DNA from: Mycobacterium pinniadriaticum
GTDB lineage: Bacteria > Actinomycetota > Actinomycetes > Mycobacteriales > Mycobacteriaceae
Assembly: GCF_026242045.1 (NCBI RefSeq)
Contig: NZ_JAPJDO010000002.1
Coordinates: forward strand, 345,471 to 409,470
DNA: 64,000 nucleotides
Direction of reading: 5' to 3'
Positions within the stretch are counted from its first letter, which is position 1; every line of letters starts with the position of its first letter. The notes under the pieces were generated by a model that saw only the letters and a program-made list of their open reading frames with translations, ran no database searches and was not told the DNA's origin. Shown here in pieces: positions 1 through 8,295 of this stretch. Made by a program: the position numbers and the translations under genes.

Positions 1-1
1 C

Positions 2-2650
2 GGCCACCTTTCGCAGCAGGCAGCGTCTTTCCGGATTCTGCAGGTCGCCGGTGTCCAGTCCGATATGGAGTTGGCCTTCGCCGCACTGCAGCAACTGTGT
101 GCGCCGCTCATGGAACATCTGGTTGAACTGCCCGCCCCTCAGCGCGATGCGTTGGACGTCGCGTTTGGCCGTGGGGTCGGGGAGGCGCCGGATCGCTTCC
201 TGGTCGGTCTGGCGGTCTTGAGCCTGATGGCCGCCGCAGCGCAACACCAACCCCTGCTGTGTGTGATCGATGACGCGCAATGGCTCGATCAGGTGTCGGT
301 GCAGACCCTGGGCTTCGTCGCGCGTCGACTGCTGGCCGAGCCGATCGCGATGGTGTTCGCCGCCCGTGACGATGGTGCCGAGGTGCTGACGGGGCTGCCC
401 GAGCTCACCGTTCGCGGGCTGTCTGACGGCGATGCCCGTGAACTGCTGGAATCGGCGTTGCTCGGCGGCATCGACCCTTCGGTGCGCGACCGCGTCGTCG
501 CCGAGACGCGCGGTAATCCCCTTGCCCTGCTTGAGGTTCCACGGACAATGTCGAGCACGGAGCTGGCCGGTGGCTTCTGGCTCTCGGGTTCGGCGTCGTC
601 ACCGGGCGCGATCGAGACCGGTTACGTGCGACTAATCCAAGGACTGCCCGAGCCGACCCGGCGGCTGCTGCTCGTGGCGGCGGCCGAACCCGTGGGTGAT
701 GCAGCGCTGTTTCTTCGTGCGGCCGCGGCACTGGGAGTTCCAATCGATGCGCTGGCCCCGGCCGAAGCCGCCGGGGTGATCGAGTTCGGCCCACGAATGC
801 GGTTCCGGCATCCGCTACTCCGGTCGGCCGCCTATCGCGCCGCCGACCTGGCTGAACGCCGGGTTATCCACCGGGCGCTGGCCGATTCCACCGATGCGCA
901 GGCCGACCCCGACCGTCGGGCCTGGCATGCCGCCAACGCCGCGACAGGTCCTGACGATGCGGTGGCGGCGGAGCTTGCGGGGTCGGCGGCCCGCGCCGAG
1001 GGCCGGGGCGGGATGGCGGCTGCAGCGGCCTTCCTCGAGCGGGCGGCCATCCTGACCGCTGATCCGGATCTGCGGGGAGCGCGGGCGTTGGCCGCGGCCC
1101 AAGCCAAGCGGGACGCCGCGGCACCGGCAGCCGCTCGCGAGCTGCTCGACCTCGCCGAGCGGGGGCCGTTGTCGGAAGTGCAGCGGGCGCGGGTGGCGCG
1201 GCTACGAGCCCAGATGGACTTCGTGCGCAGCCGGGCCGGTGAGGCCGGTGCCCCGGCTGTGCGTGACACCGCGCAAGCACTGCTTGATGCGGCCCGCCGC
1301 CTGGAGAACCTGGACGACCACGCATCACGAGAGAGCTACCTGGAAGCACTCGCGGCGTTGATGTATGCCGGCCGACTCGGCGAACCGGATGCGCTGGTCG
1401 GTGCCGCCGAGGCGGCTCTGGCCTCGCTGGGCCGGGAAACCGAACTGTCGCGTGCGGTGGACTTCCTGCTCAAGGGGATCGCCGAACGGATCACCCAAGG
1501 AGTCCGCGCAGGCACCGATTCGTTACGAATCGGGTTGCACCACATGTGCGCCCTGGCGGCGACCGACGATCGCAACGTGCTGCGGTGGATGGTTCCGGCC
1601 TTCCCGATCCTGCAGGAATCGGCCGCCCACGAACTGTGGGACGAGACAATCGTCCAGCAGCTGGCCACCGCCGCGGTGCGAGCCGCCAGGAATGCCGGCG
1701 CGCTCGCGACGCTGCCCAAGGCGCTCGTCTATCAGGCGGGCGTTCACCTGGTGGCCGGTGAATTCCATACGGCCACAGCCCTTGTCGAAGAAGCCAACGC
1801 GATCACCGCGGCGACGGATCACTCTGCGGCCGTCAAATACCATGCGCTGATGCTCACCGCTTGGCAGGGCGATGCGATCGAGGCCGGCCGGGTGATCGAG
1901 GTGACCAAGGCGGATGGCCTCAGAAGGGGCGAAGGTCGAGTGCTCGGCCTGACCGGGTATGCCGCGGCTGTGCTCTACAACGGGCTGGGCCGCTACGACG
2001 ATGCCCTGGCCGCCGCGCGAACCGTGTGTGAATACGAGGACCTCGGCTTCTACAGTTGGTGCCTGTACGAATTGGTGGAAGCGGCCGCGCGCAGTGGTGA
2101 CCGGGAGACGGCCGCCGAAGCGATACCGAAGCTCGCCGAACGGGCCGGTGCCAGCGGGACCGATTGGGGCCTGGGCGCGCTGGCCAGCGCCCAGGCGATG
2201 CTGGCCGACGATGACGCCGCCGACGCGCTGTTCACCGAAGCCATCGAACGGTTGGGGCGCACCACGATCGCCGTACACCACGCGCGGGCCCAACTGGTCT
2301 ATGGCGAGTGGCTGCGGCGGGTACTCCGCCGCGCGGATGCTCGACACCACCTGACCGAAGCCTACGAGACATTCGTCCGAATCGGTGCGCAGGCCTTCGC
2401 CGAGCGTGCGCGCCGAGAACTGGCGGCCACCGGGGAGCGGGTACGTGTGCAGCAGCCGAGTTCGGGTGGTGGGCTGACCGCCCAGGAGGCGCAGATCGCG
2501 CGGCTGGCCGGCGAGGGTCTGACGAATCAGGAGATCGGCGCGCAACTGTTCATCAGCACCCATACCGTCGAATGGCATCTGCGCAAAGTGTTCGCCAAGC
2601 TGGGCATCACCTCGCGCAGGCAACTGCGCGCGATGTCCTGGGCCGGTTAG
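2..2650 (+). CDS. LuxR-family (LAL-type) ATPase transcriptional regulator, 5' partial
   Basis: This is the C-terminal part of a large STAND-type LuxR regulator. The frame is open from base 2 and reads GHLSQQAASFRILQVAG before the first ATG at 65; that stretch is typical of residues just after the Walker A region in this family, so the true start and P-loop lie upstream of the window. Counting from the ATG at 65, a Walker B-like block LLCVIDDAQWLD sits at residues 64-75, followed by several hundred residues of helical repeats. The last 65 or so residues form a LuxR DNA-binding domain (LTAQEAQIARLAGEGLTNQE, then TVEWHLRKVFAKLG). Effector and targets are unknown. A second full-length member of the family lies at 41500-44253. 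Confidence 0.9.
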   Translation, partial: GHLSQQAASFRILQVAGVQSDMELAFAALQQLCAPLMEHLVELPAPQRDALDVAFGRGVGEAPDRFLVGLAVLSLMAAAAQHQPLLCVIDDAQWLDQVSVQTLGFVARRLLAEPIAMVFAARDDGAEVLTGLPELTVRGLSDGDARELLESALLGGIDPSVRDRVVAETRGNPLALLEVPRTMSSTELAGGFWLSGSASSPGAIETGYVRLIQGLPEPTRRLLLVAAAEPVGDAALFLRAAAALGVPIDALAPAEAAGVIEFGPRMRFRHPLLRSAAYRAADLAERRVIHRALADSTDAQADPDRRAWHAANAATGPDDAVAAELAGSAARAEGRGGMAAAAAFLERAAILTADPDLRGARALAAAQAKRDAAAPAAARELLDLAERGPLSEVQRARVARLRAQMDFVRSRAGEAGAPAVRDTAQALLDAARRLENLDDHASRESYLEALAALMYAGRLGEPDALVGAAEAALASLGRETELSRAVDFLLKGIAERITQGVRAGTDSLRIGLHHMCALAATDDRNVLRWMVPAFPILQESAAHELWDETIVQQLATAAVRAARNAGALATLPKALVYQAGVHLVAGEFHTATALVEEANAITAATDHSAAVKYHALMLTAWQGDAIEAGRVIEVTKADGLRRGEGRVLGLTGYAAAVLYNGLGRYDDALAAARTVCEYEDLGFYSWCLYELVEAAARSGDRETAAEAIPKLAERAGASGTDWGLGALASAQAMLADDDAADALFTEAIERLGRTTIAVHHARAQLVYGEWLRRVLRRADARHHLTEAYETFVRIGAQAFAERARRELAATGERVRVQQPSSGGGLTAQEAQIARLAGEGLTNQEIGAQLFISTHTVEWHLRKVFAKLGITSRRQLRAMSWAG

Positions 2651-2762
2651 AGCTCGAGCGACCACGGACCCGGAACTACGGACTACGGGTTTTCAAGGGT
2701 TCGCTCTCTGGGCGCGGCAGCGAGGCTGATTTCACCAGCAATCGCACCCAGGAGATTGAAAC

Positions 2763-3353
2763 ATGACCCCCACGTCCCTTCCTCGGCGAACCGATCCGGA
2801 CGCCGCCGCGCGATTCGCCCGCGACGCGCAACCCCTGTTCGACGCGCTGCTGCGCCGGGCCCGCGGGCTGACCACGACCGCGGTGGACGCCGAGGATCTG
2901 GTCCAGGACACCCTGTTGAACGCGTTCGTCGGGTACCACACATTCTCCGACGGCACCGACTTCAAGGCCTGGCTGTTCCGCATCCTGTACAACCGCTGGG
3001 TCAGCACCTACCGGGCCAAACAGCGCCGGCCGTCGGAGGTGCTGATCGACGACGTTATCGAGGGTGACGTGGCCGGCAGCCCGGTCGGCTTGTCCACCGC
3101 GTCGCGCTCGGCTGAGGCCGAGGCACTGACCAGGCTGCCCGACCATGCCATCAGGTCGGCGATGGCCACCTTGCCCGCGGATTTTCGTACCGCACTTTTC
3201 TACGCCGAGGTGCGGGGCCACACCCTCGCCGAGACCGCCACGATCCTGAATGTGCCGCGGGGCACCGTCATGTCGCGGGTGTCGCGGGGCAGACAGCGGC
3301 TGCGCGCCGCGCTCGCCGAGTCCGGGCACGCATCGATCGCGCAGATCGCATGA
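2763..3353 (+). CDS. ECF-type RNA polymerase sigma factor (SigH/SigR-like)
   Basis: A 196-residue alternative sigma factor. Region 2 (DAEDLVQDTLLNAF, residues 42-55, followed by DFKAWLFRILYNRW, 66-79) contacts core polymerase and the -10 element. Region 4 (LPADFRTALFYAEV, 137-150, and the helix-turn-helix RGTVMSRVSRGRQRLR, 166-181) reads the -35 element. Both resemble the SigH/SigR oxidative-stress group. No C-terminal extension is present. A GGAG ribosome-binding site lies just before the ATG. The SDR gene at 3350 overlaps its end by ATGA, so the sigma factor leads an operon of metabolic genes. No zinc anti-sigma factor gene follows, which is unusual for this group. The exact subgroup is an inference. 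Confidence 0.9.
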   Translation: MTPTSLPRRTDPDAAARFARDAQPLFDALLRRARGLTTTAVDAEDLVQDTLLNAFVGYHTFSDGTDFKAWLFRILYNRWVSTYRAKQRRPSEVLIDDVIEGDVAGSPVGLSTASRSAEAEALTRLPDHAIRSAMATLPADFRTALFYAEVRGHTLAETATILNVPRGTVMSRVSRGRQRLRAALAESGHASIAQIA

Positions 3354-4081
3354 GTGCCGGCGAACTGGCCGGCCAGACGGCCCTGATCACTGGCGGGACC
3401 GCCGGCATCGGGTTGGCATGCGCCCGGCTGCTGACGGCCGCTGGTGCCGCGGTGACCGTCACCGGCAGAGATCACCGGCGCGGTCGGGCCGCGATCGAGA
3501 ACATCGCCGGTGACGCCCGGTTCGTCCCGGCGGATCTTTCGAAGGCCGCATCGGTGACGGCGCTGGTGGAACAGACGCGGGATATCGACATCCTGGTCAA
3601 CAACGCCGCAAGCTTTCCTGGGGCGCTGACCGTCGACCAGGACATCGCAACCTTTCAGACGACGTTCGACACCAACGTACGGGGCACGTACTTCCTGACC
3701 GCAGGGCTGGTCGGGGGGATGTTGCAGCGACGGCGGGGCAGCATCATCAACGTCACCTCGATGGTCGCATCCAAGGGTGTCGGTGGGGCGTCGACCTACG
3801 GAGCGTCCAAGGCCGCCGTCGAATCGTTGACCCGTTCGTGGGCAGCTGAATTCGGCCCGTACGGAGTCCGCGTCAACAGTGTTGCGCCCGGGCCGACCAA
3901 AACCGAAGGGGTCGAGGCGCAATGGGGTGACACCAACGACGAGCTCGGCCGAGCATTGCCGCTCGGCCGGACCGCCCACCCCGAGGAGATCGCGTACGCG
4001 GTGCTGTTCCTGGCTTCGCCGCGGGCAAGCTTCATCACCGGCTCGACCCTGCACGCAGACGGCGGCGGAACCGCCGTCTGA
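3350..4081 (+). CDS. SDR family NAD(P)-dependent oxidoreductase
   Basis: A 243-residue classical short-chain dehydrogenase. The cofactor motif TGGTAGIG is at residues 14-21, NNAA at 84-87, and the catalytic set Ser137, Tyr150 and Lys154 (TYGASK) is complete. The C-terminal GSTLHADGGG block is typical of the 3-oxoacyl-ACP reductase-like subgroup. The substrate cannot be read from sequence. Its ATG overlaps the sigma-factor stop by 4 nt and the cupin gene starts 19 nt downstream, so the three are probably co-transcribed under that sigma factor. Confidence 0.9.
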   Translation: MSAGELAGQTALITGGTAGIGLACARLLTAAGAAVTVTGRDHRRGRAAIENIAGDARFVPADLSKAASVTALVEQTRDIDILVNNAASFPGALTVDQDIATFQTTFDTNVRGTYFLTAGLVGGMLQRRRGSIINVTSMVASKGVGGASTYGASKAAVESLTRSWAAEFGPYGVRVNSVAPGPTKTEGVEAQWGDTNDELGRALPLGRTAHPEEIAYAVLFLASPRASFITGSTLHADGGGTAV

Positions 4082-4099
4082 CTCAAAGAGGAGAACGAC

Positions 4100-4528
4100 A
4101 TGTCCAAAAGCTATGACGCCCAGTGGGAGAACGCCCTGACCGTTGTGCAGGAAGTACAACAGCCGGTCATCCCGGACGGAGCCGACGTGATGACCGTCGT
4201 CATCGAATATCCGCCAGGTAGCGCTGGCGCTCCACCGCACCGCCACCCGAGCGGACCGGCGTTCGGCTACATGCTGGACGGCGAGATGCTCTTTGAACTC
4301 GAAGGGCAGCCGCCCCGTGTCATCCGCGCGGGCGAAGCGTTCTGGGAGCCGGGTGGCGACGTTATTCACTACTCGGACGCCAACAACCGCGATGACGTCG
4401 CAAGCCGCTTTGTCGTCACCATGGTGTGCGTGCCGGGGCAACCGATGCTCGAACTGGTCGATGAGACGGAACTGGCAGAGCGTCGTCACCTTCGGGTAGC
4501 CGCACGGCAAGCGCCGGAAGGGAACTGA
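4100..4528 (+). CDS. Cupin-domain protein
   Basis: A 142-residue single-domain cupin. The metal-binding pattern is visible as HRHPSG (His47, His49) with GYMLDGEMLFELEG following, and a second motif GEAFWEPGGDVIH with His90. Small cupins of this kind bind a divalent metal and may be dioxygenases, isomerases or sensors; this sequence does not discriminate. An AGAGGAG ribosome-binding site precedes the ATG. It lies between the SDR and the ThuA-like gene in one tightly spaced run. Confidence 0.85.
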   Translation: MSKSYDAQWENALTVVQEVQQPVIPDGADVMTVVIEYPPGSAGAPPHRHPSGPAFGYMLDGEMLFELEGQPPRVIRAGEAFWEPGGDVIHYSDANNRDDVASRFVVTMVCVPGQPMLELVDETELAERRHLRVAARQAPEGN

Positions 4529-4534
4529 AATCCC

Positions 4535-5425
4535 ATGTCACGCATCCTGCTTCAGACGACAATCACCAAGTACCCTGACGACTGGGACATCACCCGATTT
4601 TCCCTGCTCGCCGCGGAACTGCGGGCCGCCGGCCACGACGTAGTCGCCCGCAACCGCGCGGGCCATGACGACGATCCGGTACTCAGCCGTCTTGACGAAC
4701 TGGGCTTCGACCAGCTGTGGGTGATGGCGGTCGACACCGGTGCCGGCCTGACCGACACCGAGGTCGACGCCATCACCAGGTTTCGCCTGGCAGGCGGCGG
4801 GGTCCTCACCGCCCGCGACCACCAGGACCTGGGTTGCTGCCTGACCCGCCTGGGATCCTTGGGACGGGTCAATGAGTTCGCCGACGCTGGCGTCGGTCAG
4901 AGCCACCTCTGCGACGATCGGGACACCCCGACGATTTCGTGGCCGAACTACCACTCCGGGGCCAATGGCGACTACCAGCCGGTCTTCGCCTCGGCGACGG
5001 TCCACCCGCTACTGAAGACCCCGCGCACCGCCACCGGGCGGGTCGAATGGTTCCCGGCTCATCCGCACGAGGGCGCTGTCGTACCGAACGCGCCCTGCGC
5101 CACCGTCGTGGCCCGCGGCAGAAGCAGCGCGAGTGGCCGCAGCTTCAACCTTGCCGTCGCGCTCGACGGTGAGACAGCGCCCGACGGCACTGTGATGGGG
5201 CGGGGGCTGGCCGAATCGACCTTCCATCATTTTGCCGACTACAACTGGGACGTGAACTGTGGCGCACCGTCGTTCGTCAGCGAGCCGCCCGGTACGCAGA
5301 TCCAGGCCGACCCGCGGCCACTGGTCGCCTTCAAGGACTACATCCGCAACATCGCGGACTGGCTGCATCCCAGGGTCCGCGCCGGCTCGGGGGGGCTCAG
5401 CGTGACCCACGCATCGCTGTCGTAG
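4535..5425 (+). CDS. Conserved hypothetical protein, probably ThuA/class I glutamine amidotransferase-like fold
   Basis: A 296-residue soluble protein beginning 6 nt after the cupin gene. The N-terminal half looks like a flavodoxin/amidotransferase-like alternating fold: a strand at the start, DQLWVMAVDTG near residue 64, then RLAGGGVLTARDHQDLGCC. Histidine-rich stretches (YHSGANGDY, EWFPAHPHEG, HHFADYNWD) resemble ThuA-like proteins of sugar metabolism. No signal peptide or membrane segment is seen. The family assignment is tentative and no function is proposed; it is the last member of the sigma-factor run. Confidence 0.7.
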   Translation: MSRILLQTTITKYPDDWDITRFSLLAAELRAAGHDVVARNRAGHDDDPVLSRLDELGFDQLWVMAVDTGAGLTDTEVDAITRFRLAGGGVLTARDHQDLGCCLTRLGSLGRVNEFADAGVGQSHLCDDRDTPTISWPNYHSGANGDYQPVFASATVHPLLKTPRTATGRVEWFPAHPHEGAVVPNAPCATVVARGRSSASGRSFNLAVALDGETAPDGTVMGRGLAESTFHHFADYNWDVNCGAPSFVSEPPGTQIQADPRPLVAFKDYIRNIADWLHPRVRAGSGGLSVTHASLS

Positions 5426-5462
5426 TCTGACGTCTCGGGTGCTTCAGACACAGGAGGCAACA

Positions 5463-5819
5463 GTGAGCGAACACGAAGTCAAGATGGTCATCCTGTCGAC
5501 CGACGACCTGGATGAGTCGATCAAGTTCTACAGCGACACCCTGGGCATGGGACTGAAATTCCGCGACGGCACCCACTTCGCGGCGCTCGACGGTGGTCCG
5601 ATCACCCTCGCGCTGGCGACGGAGATCGACCACCCGATCCCCGGACAGGTCGTCGTCGGGATCAAGACGGCCGATGTCGACGCCGCGGCGAAGGCCGTCG
5701 AGGCCGCCGGCGGCGGCATCGTCAAAGGTCCGTACGACGACGCGCACGAGCGCCGTGCCGTGGTCTACGACAGCAAGGGCAACGGCTTGGTGTTCTACAG
5801 CCCGCTCGCACCCAAGTAG
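5463..5819 (+). CDS. VOC (glyoxalase/bleomycin-resistance fold) protein
   Basis: A 118-residue vicinal-oxygen-chelate protein. The start is the GTG at 5463, supported by AGGAGG 6 nt upstream; an ATG at 5439 lacks such a site. Recognisable pieces are the opening strand KMVILSTDDLDESIKFYSDT and the second half VGIKTADVDAAAKAVEAAGG ending in GNGLVFYSPL. Such proteins are metal-dependent isomerases, dioxygenases or binding proteins. Its 3' end overlaps by 25 bp the end of an IclR-like remnant on the opposite strand. Confidence 0.85.
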   Translation: MSEHEVKMVILSTDDLDESIKFYSDTLGMGLKFRDGTHFAALDGGPITLALATEIDHPIPGQVVVGIKTADVDAAAKAVEAAGGGIVKGPYDDAHERRAVVYDSKGNGLVFYSPLAPK

Positions 5820-6045
5820 GCGGCCTTCTCGACAAGGCGCTTGCCGAGCGCGGTGACACGGCGCATGGGTAGGGCGACGAACGGGTGCGGCGCAATGATC
5901 AGTGCCACCCGTCCGCCGTCGTCGAACACAGGTGCACAGATCGACGCGATGGGCTGTGGCCGAGGCGCCGAATCGTTTTCGGGCAGCAGGCCGATGGTGG
6001 CGCATTCGACCAGCAGCTGATCCAACATCGCTCGCGCGGAGCGAA
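5795..6045 (-). pseudogene. 3' fragment of an IclR-type transcriptional regulator
   Basis: On the minus strand this stretch codes for about 80 residues ending at a TAG (5795-5797). They resemble the C-terminal effector-binding end of IclR regulators: RAMLDQLLVECATIGLL, then IASICAPVFDDGGRVALII, then VTALGKRLVEKAAYLG. The N-terminal DNA-binding domain and most of the effector domain are missing. The similarity stops at about 6045, where an alcohol dehydrogenase remnant begins on the plus strand. The layout fits two formerly divergent genes that both lost their 5' ends in one deletion. Confidence 0.6.
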
Positions 6046-6047
6046 AC

Positions 6048-6335
6048 CTGTGGGGTCCGGCCGTCGTCTTCGACTGCGTCGGCGCTTGGTGCACCGGCGA
6101 CACTCTCGACATCACTACCGCGACCCGGCAGGGGGTGACCATCCAATTCGGTGGCGGACCCATGCCGCAGGACTGGTATGGCACCCTCGATGCGATCGCC
6201 GTCAAGCGCCTCGACCCGTTGCCCGGCGTGGGTAGGATCGTGACCCTCGAGCAGGTACCCGAAGCCATCGACATGGCCCGGCGACCCGAGGGACCGCCGC
6301 GCATCATCGTGCACCCGAACGGAGACACCACGTGA
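6048..6335 (+). pseudogene. 3' fragment of a zinc-type alcohol dehydrogenase
   Basis: The plus strand reads WGPAVVFDCVGAW from 6051, then TIQFGGGPMPQDWYGTLDAI and a C-terminus IVTLEQVPEAIDMARRP, ending in a TGA at 6333-6335. This matches the last third of medium-chain zinc alcohol dehydrogenases: the end of the Rossmann fold and the C-terminal catalytic lobe. The zinc ligands and the GroES-like N-terminal domain are absent. An ATG at 6135 opens a 66-codon frame, but it begins mid-fold and is unlikely to be functional. The GTG of the next gene overlaps its stop. Confidence 0.6.
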
Positions 6336-6733
6336 GTGATCTTCAAGATCGCCAAGATATCTCGGACCTTCTGATCCGCTACGCCACCGGTATCGACCGT
6401 CGGGACTGGGATCTGTTCCGAACCGTGTTCACCCCCGATTGCCATCTCGATTACGGCGAGATCGGCGTATGGGACGGCGTCGAGGCGGTCACCGAGTTCA
6501 TGGATGTCGCGCACGCCGCTGCCGGCTACCTCATGCATCGGATCAGCAACATCGCGATTGATCTGCAGGGCGATCGAGCCGTGACCCGCTGTTACATAGA
6601 CGCGTGGATCATGGCTGCCGACAACAATTCTGGCGTGAATGCCAGGGGCTTCTACGATGACGAGATCGTTCGCACCGACGCCGGCTGGCGGATCGCGCGA
6701 CGGACGTTCACCACGGTACAGGTGGTGTACTGA
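6332..6733 (+). CDS. NTF2-like (SnoaL-type) protein
   Basis: A 133-residue protein starting at GTG 6332. The pattern DISDLLIRYATGIDRRDWDL, then FTPDCHLDYGEIGVWDG, then GWRIARRTFTTVQ is that of the nuclear-transport-factor-2-like fold used by small isomerases, dehydratases and ring-dioxygenase beta subunits. In mycobacteria such genes often accompany SDR genes in aromatic or steroid catabolism, and here the SDR at 6733 follows with overlapping stop and start. The substrate is not predictable. Confidence 0.85.
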   Translation: MSDLQDRQDISDLLIRYATGIDRRDWDLFRTVFTPDCHLDYGEIGVWDGVEAVTEFMDVAHAAAGYLMHRISNIAIDLQGDRAVTRCYIDAWIMAADNNSGVNARGFYDDEIVRTDAGWRIARRTFTTVQVVY

Positions 6734-7554
6734 TGAGTGACGACTTCTCCCGGCGGTACGGGCCGTGGGCCCTGGTCGCCGGAGCCTCCGATGGCGTGGG
6801 TGCGGCCTTCGCCGAAGCTCTCGCCGCGCGCGGACTGAACGTGGTGTTACTCGCTCGCCGTCTTCCGGTTCTCGACGAAGTGGCGACGGGTATACGCGAT
6901 CGCTACGGCGTCCAAACCAAAACGCTGGCAGTCGATCTCGCCAGTCCAGGCGCGGCCGCCACCGTCGCAGACGCCACCACCGATCTCGAGGTCGGGTTCC
7001 TGGTGTATTGCGCCGGGGCAGATCCGGATTTCCGGCCCTTCCTGTCCAACTCGATCGAAGCAGCAGAAGCGATGGTGCAACGCAACTGCATGGTACCCAT
7101 GCAGCTGTGCCACCATTTCGCCGCCGCGATGGTGCAGCGGGGCAGGGGCGGGATCGTGGTGTTCGGCTCCGGGGCGGGGTTCGTCGGCGGGCCCAACATG
7201 GTGGCCTACGGTGCATCCAAGGCGTTCGACATGGTGTTCGCCGAGGCACTGTGGAGTGAACTGCACGACAAGGGTATTGACGTGATCGGGCTGATCCTGG
7301 GCAAGACCGATACGCCCGCGCTGCGCAAGCTCGAACACCAACGCGGCACGCTCGGGTCCGAAGACGAGTCACCGCCCGATGCGGTGCCGGTCGGCGAGGT
7401 GGTCGACGAGGCGTTCGCCAACCTGACCAACGGGCCGACGGTGCTCGTCGGTGAGCAGATGCGCGGCGTGGGGCAACTCTTGGCCTCGATGAACCGTAAC
7501 GACGCCGCCCGGCTGATGGCGCAGTCCGTCGCCGCGGCAATGGGACCGGACTGA
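6733..7554 (+). CDS. SDR family oxidoreductase
   Basis: A 273-residue short-chain dehydrogenase. The nucleotide-binding block AGASDGVG is at residues 16-23, a serine region VVFGSGAGFVGG follows, and the active-site pair is in MVAYGASKAF. The C-terminal part VGEVVDEAFANL is typical of the mycobacterial SDR group annotated as probable oxidoreductases. It starts on the stop codon of the NTF2-like gene (TGATG), so the two are translationally coupled. An IS607-type element lies immediately downstream. Confidence 0.88.
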   Translation: MSDDFSRRYGPWALVAGASDGVGAAFAEALAARGLNVVLLARRLPVLDEVATGIRDRYGVQTKTLAVDLASPGAAATVADATTDLEVGFLVYCAGADPDFRPFLSNSIEAAEAMVQRNCMVPMQLCHHFAAAMVQRGRGGIVVFGSGAGFVGGPNMVAYGASKAFDMVFAEALWSELHDKGIDVIGLILGKTDTPALRKLEHQRGTLGSEDESPPDAVPVGEVVDEAFANLTNGPTVLVGEQMRGVGQLLASMNRNDAARLMAQSVAAAMGPD

Positions 7555-7557
7555 GCC

Positions 7558-7653
7558 AGAGCCGAGCACCTGCCGCCCGCCTGGGCGAACGGCAACCCGC
7601 AGGTTTGGGACGACGGGTGGCAGCACTGGGGCGTCTGGGTCAACGGGGCTGTC
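7558..7653 (+). pseudogene. Possible Trp-rich secreted-protein fragment cut by the IS607 element
   Basis: Directly after the SDR stop the plus strand reads a short Trp-rich stretch including WDDGWQHWGVWVNG, which resembles the C-terminal part of small secreted mycobacterial proteins. The resemblance ends near 7653, where the sequence leading into the IS607-type recombinase begins. No start codon or signal peptide is visible, so if real it is a broken remnant. The assignment rests on sequence character only and could be spurious. Confidence 0.25.
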
Positions 7654-7710
7654 AGCTGTTGCGTTCTGAGTGGTCGGTAGTTGTCGGTGGTGTGCTGTAG
7701 GAACAGGAGC

Positions 7711-8295
7711 ATGAATCTTGCGGCGTGGGCTGAGCGCAACGGTGTTGCGCGGGTTACTGTGTATCGCTGGTTTCGGGCGGGGCTGTTGGCGGTGCCGGCT
7801 CGGCGAGTGGGTCGGCTGATGCTGGTTGGCGGGTCGGTACCGGAGACCGGCCGGCCCGGGCAGACGGCGGTGTACGCGCGGGTGTCGTCGGCAGATCAGA
7901 AATCCGATCTGGATCGGCAGGTGGCGCGGGTGACTGCGTGGGCCACCGCCCAACAGATCCCGGTCGACAAAGTCGTCACCGAAGTCGGTTCCGCCTTGAA
8001 CGGGCACCGCCGCAAGTTCCTCGCATTACTGCGCGACCCGACGGTGCACCGGATCGTGGTTGAGCACCGGGATCGGTTTTGCCGGTTCGGCTCTGAATAC
8101 GTCCAGGCCGCGCTGGCCGCGCAGGGCCGAGAACTTGTTGTCGTGGATGCCGGCGAGGTTGACGACGATCTAGTGCGGGATATGACCGAGATCCTCACCA
8201 GGATGTGCGCTCGGCTGTATGGCAAACGCGCTGCGCAGAACCGCGCTACGCGCGCGCTGGCGGCAGCGGCATCCGATGATGCGGCGGCCGCGTGA
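7711..8295 (+). CDS. tnpA: IS607-type serine recombinase/transposase TnpA
   Basis: A 194-residue protein starting at ATG 7711 behind AGGAACAGGAGC. Residues 1-35 form a MerR-like helix-turn-helix (AAWAERNGVARVTVYRWFRAG), fused to a serine-resolvase catalytic domain. The motif YARVSSADQKSDLDRQ begins at residue 55, making Ser59 the likely nucleophile. The downstream region VVEHRDRFCRFGSEYVQAAL and the arginine-rich tail are intact. It should be able to excise and insert the element without terminal repeats. The stop overlaps the TnpB start. Confidence 0.9.
   Translation: MNLAAWAERNGVARVTVYRWFRAGLLAVPARRVGRLMLVGGSVPETGRPGQTAVYARVSSADQKSDLDRQVARVTAWATAQQIPVDKVVTEVGSALNGHRRKFLALLRDPTVHRIVVEHRDRFCRFGSEYVQAALAAQGRELVVVDAGEVDDDLVRDMTEILTRMCARLYGKRAAQNRATRALAAAASDDAAAA

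Noticed and set aside
1523..2665. 380-codon frame antisense to the first LuxR regulator
   Set aside because: No domain and no ribosome-binding site; the sense frame carries a clear LuxR DNA-binding domain.
2672..2690. SigH-type autoregulatory promoter (GGAAC ... GTT) before the sigma-factor gene
   Set aside because: The spacing between GGAAC and the nearest GTT is 12 or 22 nt, not the expected 16-19.
5795..7540. 581-codon open frame on the minus strand
   Set aside because: Apart from its last 80 codons (the IclR remnant) it is antisense to the NTF2-like and SDR genes and is extremely Arg/Pro-rich, as expected from a high-GC shadow frame.
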